From NCBI GenBank assembly GCA_902785605.1, contig CACZZL010000015.1, forward strand, positions 1 through 53,903: DNA of 53,903 bases, in the 5' to 3' direction. The position numbers and the translations under genes were made by a program. Position 1 is the first letter of the stretch. Each line of letters begins with the position of its first letter. This document shows, piece after piece, positions 47,161 to 53,903 of the stretch. Below the pieces are notes generated by a model. That model was not told the DNA's origin. It saw only the letters and a list, made by a program, of their open reading frames with translations, and made no database searches. Source of the DNA: an uncultured Bacteroidales bacterium (GTDB taxonomy: Bacteria > Bacteroidota > Bacteroidia > Bacteroidales > Paludibacteraceae).

Positions 47161-49260
47161 ATGGAAACATACATTATCAAACGTGACGGTAAGAAGGAAC
47201 TTTTTACCATTGACAAGATCAAGAATGCGATCTCGAAGGCATTCTTAGCGGTAGGCGCATTTGCCACCGAAGAGACATTAGGTGCAATATTGTCGCACTT
47301 ACGAGTACGAAATGAACAGACAGTCGAGGAGATTCAGAACCAGGTAGAGGTAGCATTGATGGCGGAGGGGTATTACCAGGTTGCGAAAGCATTCATCCTC
47401 TATCGTCAGGGTCACACCGAGGATCGTGATACGCAGCGTCGTTTGGACTTTATGATGAACTACGTGCAGGCAAGTAATGCCGCAGAGGGTAGTAAGTTCG
47501 ATGCGAACGCGAACGTAGAGCACAAGAACATTGCGACCTTGATCGGTGAACTGCCGAAGCAGGGCTTCATTCGTCTGAACCGTCGTTTGCTGACCGAGCG
47601 TATCAAAGATATGTACGGCAAGGAGTTGAGTGACCGGTATATGAGTCTGCTCAACCAGCACTTCATCTACAAGAACGACGAGACGAACCTGGCTAACTAC
47701 TGTGCGTCTATCACGATGTATCCGTGGTTGATCGGCGGTACGAAGAGCATCGGCGGTAACGCAACACCTCCTCACAACCTCAAATCGTTCTGCGGCGGGT
47801 TCATCAACATGGTGTTCATGGTTTCGTCCATGCTCTCAGGCGCGTGCGCTACACCCGAGTTCCTTATGTATATGAACTATTTCATTGAGCAGGAGTACGG
47901 TGAGGACTACTACAAACGTGCCGACGAGGTGGTAGACTTGAGCCTCAAGCGCCGCACGATCGACAAGGTGATCACGGACTATTTCCAGCAGGTGGTGTAC
48001 AGTCTGAACCAACCGAGTGGTGCGCGTAACTTCCAATCGGTGTTCTGGAACATCAGCTACTATGATCGTTACTACTTCAAGAGCCTGTTTGAGAACTTCC
48101 GTTTCCCGAACGGTGAGGCACCGCATTGGGAGAGCCTGGATTGGCTGCAGCGTCGTTTCATGAACTGGTTCAACGAAGAGCGCACCCGTTGCGTGCTCAC
48201 CTTCCCGGTAGAGACGATGGCGTTGCTCGCAGAGGATGGAGATATCAAGGATAAGGAGTACGGCGATTTCACGGCAGAGATGTATGCCAAGGGCCACTCG
48301 TTCTTCACCTACGTTTCCGACAATGCCGACTCGCTGTCGAGCTGCTGCCGTCTGCGTAATGCAATCACGGACAACAGTTTTAGTTACACGCTCGGTGCCG
48401 GTGGTATCTCGACAGGATCGAAATCGGTGCTCACCATCAACCTGAACCGTGCTATCCAGTACGCAGTACGTAACAACATCCCGTATCAGGCCTATATCGA
48501 GGATGTAGTGGACCTGATGCACAAGGTACAGTTGGCTTACAACGAGAACCTGAAGAACCTGCAAGAGAAGGGTATGCTGCCGCTGTTCGATGCCGGTTAC
48601 ATCAATATCGGTCGTCAGTACCTGACCATCGGTGTGAACGGTCTGGTTGAGGCTGCTGAGTTCCTGGGCATTGAGATCAAGGATTCGCCGGAGTACGCAC
48701 ACTTTGTTCAGGAGCTGCTCGGTATCATCGAGAAGAAGAACAAAGAGTACCGCACGAAGGATGTGATGTTCAACTGCGAGATGATCCCGGCAGAGAACGT
48801 AGGTGTGAAGCATGCGAAGTGGGATCGTGAGGACGGCTATGTCGTACCGCGTGACTGCTACAACAGCTACTTCTACATCGTAGAGGACAAGTCGCTCAAC
48901 GTACTCGATCGTTTCCGCCTGCACGGACGTCAGTACATCGAGCACCTGACGGGTGGTAGCGCACTGCACTGCAACCTGGAGGAGCACCTGAGCAAGGAGC
49001 AGTATCGTCAACTGCTGCGCGTCGCTGCGGTAGAGGGATGTAACTACTTCACGTTCAATATCCCGAACACCGTATGTAACGACTGCGGTCATATTGACAA
49101 ACGTTATCTGAAGGAGTGTCCTCATTGCCACTCGAAGAACGTGGACTATCTGACCCGCGTGATCGGTTACATGAAGCGTGTATCGAACTTCTCGGAGGCG
49201 CGTCAGAAAGAGGCCGCTCAGCGTTACTACGCAGAGAAGCAGAAAGCTCCGAAGTGCTAA
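47161..49260 (+). CDS. nrdD: Anaerobic (class III) ribonucleoside-triphosphate reductase
   Basis: NrdD reduces ribonucleoside triphosphates to deoxynucleotides under anoxia through a glycyl radical. The 699-residue product begins METYIIKRDGKKELFTIDKI, an ATP-cone allosteric domain (about 1-95). The 10-stranded barrel includes LPLFDAGYINIGRQYLTIG. A zinc site has CNDC and CPHC (Cys at about 639, 642, 653, 656). The glycyl radical motif is RVIGYM with Gly near 669. Active-site cysteines occur in SCCRLRNAI and MFNCEMIPAENVG. Length is typical. It forms an operon with nrdG 23 nt downstream. Confidence 0.97.
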   Translation: METYIIKRDGKKELFTIDKIKNAISKAFLAVGAFATEETLGAILSHLRVRNEQTVEEIQNQVEVALMAEGYYQVAKAFILYRQGHTEDRDTQRRLDFMMNYVQASNAAEGSKFDANANVEHKNIATLIGELPKQGFIRLNRRLLTERIKDMYGKELSDRYMSLLNQHFIYKNDETNLANYCASITMYPWLIGGTKSIGGNATPPHNLKSFCGGFINMVFMVSSMLSGACATPEFLMYMNYFIEQEYGEDYYKRADEVVDLSLKRRTIDKVITDYFQQVVYSLNQPSGARNFQSVFWNISYYDRYYFKSLFENFRFPNGEAPHWESLDWLQRRFMNWFNEERTRCVLTFPVETMALLAEDGDIKDKEYGDFTAEMYAKGHSFFTYVSDNADSLSSCCRLRNAITDNSFSYTLGAGGISTGSKSVLTINLNRAIQYAVRNNIPYQAYIEDVVDLMHKVQLAYNENLKNLQEKGMLPLFDAGYINIGRQYLTIGVNGLVEAAEFLGIEIKDSPEYAHFVQELLGIIEKKNKEYRTKDVMFNCEMIPAENVGVKHAKWDREDGYVVPRDCYNSYFYIVEDKSLNVLDRFRLHGRQYIEHLTGGSALHCNLEEHLSKEQYRQLLRVAAVEGCNYFTFNIPNTVCNDCGHIDKRYLKECPHCHSKNVDYLTRVIGYMKRVSNFSEARQKEAAQRYYAEKQKAPKC

Positions 49261-49283
49261 TAAAGGCGAAAGGCTAACGGTTA

Positions 49284-49751
49284 ATGGCGAAAGTAGCATC
49301 ATTTGACATAGTCTTTCAGGAGATTCCGGGCGAGGTAACACTCGCCCTTAATCTCTCTAATTGTCCCTGTCACTGTCCGGGCTGCCATAGTCCGCACTTG
49401 GCCGAGGATATAGGCGAACCGCTGACCGAGGAACTGTTGTGCGGGCTGATGGACCGCTACAAAGGATTAATCACCTGTGTGGCGTTCATGGGCGGCGACA
49501 GTGAGCCCGAGGAAGTAGCTCGCTGGGCAGCGTACATTCATGAGGTCAAGCATCTCAAGACAGCTTGGTATAGTGGACGAACCAGTTATCCGAAGAATCC
49601 CGGTGTCCTGGATTTCCTGAAATTAGGTCCGTATATCGAGAGTCTGGGTGGTCTGAAGAGTGAGAAGACAAACCAGCGCCTCTACAAACGGGTAGGGGAC
49701 GAATGGACCGATATCACTTCGTCTTTCTGGCGAAAGACGTTGGAAAATTAA
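49284..49751 (+). CDS. nrdG: Anaerobic RNR activating enzyme (radical SAM)
   Basis: NrdG uses a 4Fe-4S cluster and S-adenosylmethionine to install the glycyl radical on NrdD. The 155-residue product carries the CxxxCxxC motif within LSNCPCHCPGCHSPHL (Cys 27, 31, 34). It also has FMGGDSEPEEV, equivalent to the GGEP SAM-binding motif, and SGRTSYP. It ends in YKRVGDEWTDITSSFWRK. The length is usual for NrdG. It sits directly after nrdD and is followed by a shared terminator. Confidence 0.95.
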   Translation: MAKVASFDIVFQEIPGEVTLALNLSNCPCHCPGCHSPHLAEDIGEPLTEELLCGLMDRYKGLITCVAFMGGDSEPEEVARWAAYIHEVKHLKTAWYSGRTSYPKNPGVLDFLKLGPYIESLGGLKSEKTNQRLYKRVGDEWTDITSSFWRKTLEN

Positions 49752-49796
49752 AAATGAAAAATTAAGAATTAAAAATTAAGATTCTTCAAATACAAC

Positions 49797-49823
49797 AAAC
49801 CCAGCGAATTGTTCGCTGGGTTT
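49797..49823. terminator. Bidirectional terminator between nrdG and the adhesin
   Basis: AAACCCAGCGAA (49797-49808) pairs with TTCGCTGGGTTT (49812-49823) with the 3-nt loop TTG. Before it, 49745-49780 is a short-period AAAAATTAAG-type tract. Confidence 0.9.
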
Positions 49824-49861
49824 ATTGTATCTATGCTGCGCTGTGCGCACAGGCCGTCATC

Positions 49862-52800
49862 TTAGTAGATGATTGCCTTATGCGTGATAGCGTGTTCACC
49901 TTGAACCAATCGGATGAGGTAGATACCGCATACAGCCGGTAAGGTAACTGCCGTATTGCCTTCTGCGAAGGTTCCGGTTGTGATGAGCGTACCGGTCGAC
50001 GAGTAAACCTCATACGTACCCTCTTGTACGGCTTCGATTCCAATCACCGGAGTGTGGCGCGGAGCCTTGTTCGGTTTGATAATCGGATTGTCGTACGTAT
50101 CCTTGGTGTATGCTTTGATCACAAGCGGACAAGTCTTGATGGGGTATCCTTCACCTTTTCGGGTAAGATTAGCTACGATCTCATCGCCCTCTTGCAGTTT
50201 ACCGGAAACGTACAGGTATCCTCGAGCTGTTTCTGCACCGGAGTAGGTGTAGTTGCGTGTCGTATTCTCCCACTCGATATTCGCGAACTCAAATCCACCA
50301 TTCGAGTCTTTCTTGAGCGGAGCCACAATGTTATCCCACTGCTGTTCAATGATCCAATTCGGATACTTAATGAGGAACTTGACACCGTTCACACGACTGT
50401 TGTCGCCACAAGCACCGTTATTCAACTCGATGTTCATGGTGTAATGATCCGGACGTACATAGTACGGATGGCTTACACCGTCATGGTCGCGATATGCCTC
50501 TTGTGTGGACTGAGGAATTTGTACTCGAATCACCACTTCATTGACAAGGCCGTTCGCGAGACTATGGTCAACCGGCACGTTGTATACGTTCTTGAACTTC
50601 TCGCGGAGTGCTGCAGAACCGAAGTAGATACTGTAGTACTGCGGCAGGTCTCCCGTGTACTTGAGATGGATATCAAATTCCTGATCGTCCGCACAAGCCT
50701 CAAACTCTTGATCCGGATCCGGTGCTTGGATGTTCGTCGGGCTGGATACGGTCAGTTTCAATACATACAAGGTCGATGTCTTGAGTACAGAGTCTACGAT
50801 CAACTCGCTATCCGTGGTGGATGCTGTGTATTGGCGTCCTCTCCAGATATACGGCAGATCGGCCGAGCATACAACCACCTGTGTGATGACCGTATCGGTT
50901 TCCACTACCGTCAAGTGGAGCGTATGCGTGTTCGCGCAATCGTTCGTGTACCAAACCTTCGTGTAGTCACCGGCACCTCTATACGTCTCACCGGTCACAT
51001 TCCATGTGTACGGCATTGAGTCTGGCCATATGCGTACGTAGTCGTGGTAGTGTACGGCAGGGGTAACCTCCAGGTAGAGTGTGACGATACTGTCACAACC
51101 GTCCTTGGTCTCGCCCTTCTCCTTGTAGACACCGGTCGTGGTGAGTTTCTTGTCGAAGAATGGGAACGTATCACCCTGGCAAATCGTACGATTCAACGTC
51201 AGATCGTAGGTCGGTGCTAAGTACACTTCAATTCGATACAAACTATCCATGTAACTCCTGCGCGGATCCTTCGGATCAATACGTCTACGCGTGAACTGGT
51301 ATTGTCCCGGTTCGGTGATCTCTACATCGTCGATCTTGATACTTGAACCCTTACACAGCGCGAACTGATACCAAGGCGAGTAGTGCGAAGTACGCGTGAT
51401 CTCCAGATAAACGATACTATCACAACTGTTCGCATTATGAATCGTCCGCTGGAAGATGTAGGTCGTGTCATCCTTCGGCAGATCATTCTTGGTGTACAAT
51501 CGGCCGTCATATGCATACGGCAGATCTTCTACAGAGACAACTTTGCGTGTTACAGAGAAGCTCGGTGCGATCACCGTAAGGTGGGTAATGACAACCTCGA
51601 AGTAGTCTTTGCCAGCCGGATAAATCGTATCCCGGTAGGTGTCCGCGTAGCTGTATTTTCTACCGCTACCACCCGGAACCTCGTAGTAACTGCCATAACA
51701 GATCGATACGGAATCCTCTCTCTCCAGTTTACGGATGGTGTTGACGACAATATGGTAAACACTATCACATCCGTAGATAGAAGAAAGCGTATCTTTGTAA
51801 ACACCCGGTGTGGAGATATCGATGCCGTGGATTCGGGTAGCCTTACCTTCCTCGATATCATACTTCTCGTAGTAGTAGTACGAAGGATGGACAACAACCG
51901 TCAGCATGTATACACTATCAAACTGGTAGTTCTTCGTCAAGCAGCTGTCGTAGTACGTACCGGACTTCGTGATGATAATACTATCCAAACCACGGTGATT
52001 TCTCCATATGAAGGAATCCGGCTGACACAATTCAATGGTATCTCTGAACAGATAAGACGGATGAACAGTGAGGTGGAGTAACTCAATACTATCACAATCA
52101 TTGATCGTCTTACCGGTCCACTCATACGTACCGGTCTGGTTCAACAGACGGCCGTGGAAATTGTAAGAGCCCGTATCTGAGATATGTTTATCAAACTCGA
52201 AGTGGAAGGTCGGATAAACCTGTACGATATACTTGATGATGGAGTCACAACCCTTGGTCGACGGAATCGTGTCGTAGAAGGATGTGCTATCCGTGTATAT
52301 CCTACCTTTGAACTTGAACTCATCGCCATGACAAATGGAGACGGTACGAATCTCAGAGTAGATCGAATCAACCGTCAGGTGGAGTGTCTTCACAACACGA
52401 GACGAATCGGTATAAGCCGTCGGCAGCGAGTAGTCGCCGGTCTTATAGTACTTATATCCATACCATATGAACGGAGCTTCGTTCTGACAGATATGTACTG
52501 CCGTATCCACACGGAACTCTTTCAATACCGTCAGGATCAGTTGGTAGGTGTCCGGACACTTATGGGTAGTCGTGTCGATGACGGTATAGATACCGGACTG
52601 CGAGTAGGTCTGTCCGTGGAATTGTACAGACTCGCCTTCGTAAATCGTCCGAGACTCCGTTTGGTAGTTAACCGGCTGTACCTGGAGTGCCAACATCACG
52701 ATCGAGTCACAACCGTTCGCAGCCACCAGCGTATCGTAGTACATACCTTGTACAGTCAGCAGCGAATCGCCGAACTTGTAGTACTCGCCTTCACAGATAG

Positions 52801-53903
52801 TTGCTACGATTGCTTCCGGTGCGTGTGCAATTGGCAGCACGTTCACCTTCAGACCGATGATGCTCTGCATACCGTGGGTGTTGGTTACTGTGTCACGATA
52901 GATACCGGACTCGTAGATCGTCATGAACTTGGTCGAGTCGCTCGGCAGCGTCCAAACGTACGGCAGTGCGTTCGCGCAGACAGCGATGCTGTCATCGTAG
53001 AGACGAATGACATTCAGGTGCAGTTCCACGATACTATCACAACCATGCGAGGAAGTGAAGCGTGCCGTGTAGACACCGGCTGTCGAGTACGGAACACCTT
53101 GGAAGTGAACGGTGTCACCATCATGGATCGTGCGCTCAATAATGTTGTAGTACTTCTGGAGCACATTGAGGTGCAGGATGACGATGCTGTCACAACCGTA
53201 ACTGTTCTTGAGCGTGTCGCGGTATTCGCCGGACTGCTGCAAGTCTTGTCCGTTGAAGTTGTACGTGTCACCATCACAGATCTCACGGTAGATCGTCGTG
53301 TTGTTCGGCTGGCTGACAATGAGTTGCAAGCCGTAGAACATACGCTCACCGTTGAAATAGGTGGTGTCGTTGCGGTAGATGCCTTCCGTGTACAATGGCA
53401 TAACGGAGCCGTCCCACTTGTTGGTCCACATGTACGGCAGCTCAGACGAGCAGATCGTAACAACAGTATCTACGAGCGGGTGAACGAAGAGTTGGAGGAT
53501 AGAGGTACTATCACAACCATACTCGGTCTTGCCGTAGTGCGTGTAAACGCCCGTCGTATTGAAGGTGTCACCGAAGAAGACGAACTCATTACCTTCGATG
53601 ATATGCTCCGTACGTGTGCTGTAGTACGGTTCGTTGACAGTCAGGATAAGGGTCTGGATGCTGTCACAACCGTTTGCAGATGTGAGCGTGTCACGGTAGA
53701 TACCGGCTTCGGTACGTGCAATACCTGCGAACAGGTACGATGTTCCGTTACAGATCGAAGCCTGAACGGTATCGAAGATCTGCTTGGATGTACGGAACTC
53801 AATACCGAAGAAGTACTTCTGTCCGTCGATGGTCGTATCGTTACGATAGGTACCGGCAGAGTAGAAGAGTTCCTCTTCACCGCTCCAGCGGTTGGTCCAG
53901 TGG
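49862..53903 (-). CDS. Giant repeat adhesin with T9SS type A sorting domain (partial)
   Basis: Probably a cell-surface adhesin exported by the type IX system. At least 1346 residues are read and the frame stays open to the window edge, so the N-terminus is missing; the Met at 53431 is internal. The body is a string of repeats of about 70-90 residues. Each has the shape 'ICxGxxYxFxG...TGxYxDTLxxxxGCDSIVxLxLxVxP', for example ICDGDTYNFNGQDLQQSGEY and GCDSIVILHLNVLQ. At least a dozen units occur, some degenerate (QFDSVYMLTVVVHP). A different domain covers about the last 260 residues, and the end TYEVYSSTGTLITTGTF plus GIYLIRLVQGEHAITHKAII is a typical T9SS type A C-terminal domain. Confidence 0.9.
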   Translation of the reverse strand, partial: HWTNRWSGEEELFYSAGTYRNDTTIDGQKYFFGIEFRTSKQIFDTVQASICNGTSYLFAGIARTEAGIYRDTLTSANGCDSIQTLILTVNEPYYSTRTEHIIEGNEFVFFGDTFNTTGVYTHYGKTEYGCDSTSILQLFVHPLVDTVVTICSSELPYMWTNKWDGSVMPLYTEGIYRNDTTYFNGERMFYGLQLIVSQPNNTTIYREICDGDTYNFNGQDLQQSGEYRDTLKNSYGCDSIVILHLNVLQKYYNIIERTIHDGDTVHFQGVPYSTAGVYTARFTSSHGCDSIVELHLNVIRLYDDSIAVCANALPYVWTLPSDSTKFMTIYESGIYRDTVTNTHGMQSIIGLKVNVLPIAHAPEAIVATICEGEYYKFGDSLLTVQGMYYDTLVAANGCDSIVMLALQVQPVNYQTESRTIYEGESVQFHGQTYSQSGIYTVIDTTTHKCPDTYQLILTVLKEFRVDTAVHICQNEAPFIWYGYKYYKTGDYSLPTAYTDSSRVVKTLHLTVDSIYSEIRTVSICHGDEFKFKGRIYTDSTSFYDTIPSTKGCDSIIKYIVQVYPTFHFEFDKHISDTGSYNFHGRLLNQTGTYEWTGKTINDCDSIELLHLTVHPSYLFRDTIELCQPDSFIWRNHRGLDSIIITKSGTYYDSCLTKNYQFDSVYMLTVVVHPSYYYYEKYDIEEGKATRIHGIDISTPGVYKDTLSSIYGCDSVYHIVVNTIRKLEREDSVSICYGSYYEVPGGSGRKYSYADTYRDTIYPAGKDYFEVVITHLTVIAPSFSVTRKVVSVEDLPYAYDGRLYTKNDLPKDDTTYIFQRTIHNANSCDSIVYLEITRTSHYSPWYQFALCKGSSIKIDDVEITEPGQYQFTRRRIDPKDPRRSYMDSLYRIEVYLAPTYDLTLNRTICQGDTFPFFDKKLTTTGVYKEKGETKDGCDSIVTLYLEVTPAVHYHDYVRIWPDSMPYTWNVTGETYRGAGDYTKVWYTNDCANTHTLHLTVVETDTVITQVVVCSADLPYIWRGRQYTASTTDSELIVDSVLKTSTLYVLKLTVSSPTNIQAPDPDQEFEACADDQEFDIHLKYTGDLPQYYSIYFGSAALREKFKNVYNVPVDHSLANGLVNEVVIRVQIPQSTQEAYRDHDGVSHPYYVRPDHYTMNIELNNGACGDNSRVNGVKFLIKYPNWIIEQQWDNIVAPLKKDSNGGFEFANIEWENTTRNYTYSGAETARGYLYVSGKLQEGDEIVANLTRKGEGYPIKTCPLVIKAYTKDTYDNPIIKPNKAPRHTPVIGIEAVQEGTYEVYSSTGTLITTGTFAEGNTAVTLPAVCGIYLIRLVQGEHAITHKAIIY

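Noticed and set aside
50024-51019. 331-codon plus-strand frame within the adhesin
   Set aside because: It is the complement of the repeat adhesin, which has a clear T9SS ending. The plus-strand translation has no domain and no promoter.

Overview
The window is chromosomal DNA from a member of the Bacteroidota, most likely order Bacteroidales. The evidence is the gene order tuf - tRNA-Trp - secE - nusG - rplK - rplA - rplJ - rplL - rpoB - rpoC, the TAnnTTTG-type promoters, SusC/SusD polysaccharide loci, a type IX secretion (T9SS) sorting domain and a class III (anaerobic) ribonucleotide reductase. It reads like a gut or rumen glycan degrader. I cannot name a genus from sequence alone.

Layout: (1) 1-11.7 kb is the translation/transcription core operon. 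Three of its genes (rplA, rplL, rpoB) each lack an internal piece and change frame, which is either an assembly fault or real damage. (2) 12.1-24.2 kb is a polysaccharide utilization locus: SusR-like membrane regulator, SusC, SusD, SusE-like binding lipoprotein, GH66 dextranase, GH97 inverting alpha-glucosidase and a small secreted beta-rich protein. The enzyme pair suggests dextran or another alpha-1,6-glucan. (3) 24.3-33 kb has an AAA-type ATPase behind an array of dyads, a 2059-residue InlB-repeat surface protein with a small membrane partner, and the stub of a second ATPase. (4) 33-40.3 kb has a kinase-less propeller/AraC regulator divergent from a 1537-residue CE12+CE8 pectin esterase. 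(5) 40.3-43.9 kb is an accessory cluster of nine small genes. They include a DUF5675 lysozyme-like gene, a holin-like gene and three VSG-L-K family proteins, among structured repeats. (6) 43.9-46.8 kb has a GH53 galactanase and a lipoprotein. (7) 46.8-49.8 kb is nrdD-nrdG with an unusual leader. (8) 49.9 kb to the end is a giant cysteine-motif repeat adhesin with a T9SS domain, running off the window.

How it fits together: the SusC/D/E proteins would bind and import alpha-glucan fragments cut by GH66 and finished by GH97. CE12/CE8 and GH53 would act on pectin and its galactan side chains. Four secreted proteins share a short C-terminal tail unlike the full T9SS domain of the adhesin. Short-period degenerate repeats sit between genes, inside signal peptides and just before these tails. 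Most recognisable promoters have exactly 20 nt between a TTTG (often TTTGCATAT) and TAnnTTTG.

The least explained parts are the small-gene cluster with its paired structured repeats (40.3-43.9 kb), the tail plus linker repeats, and the ATPase dyads.
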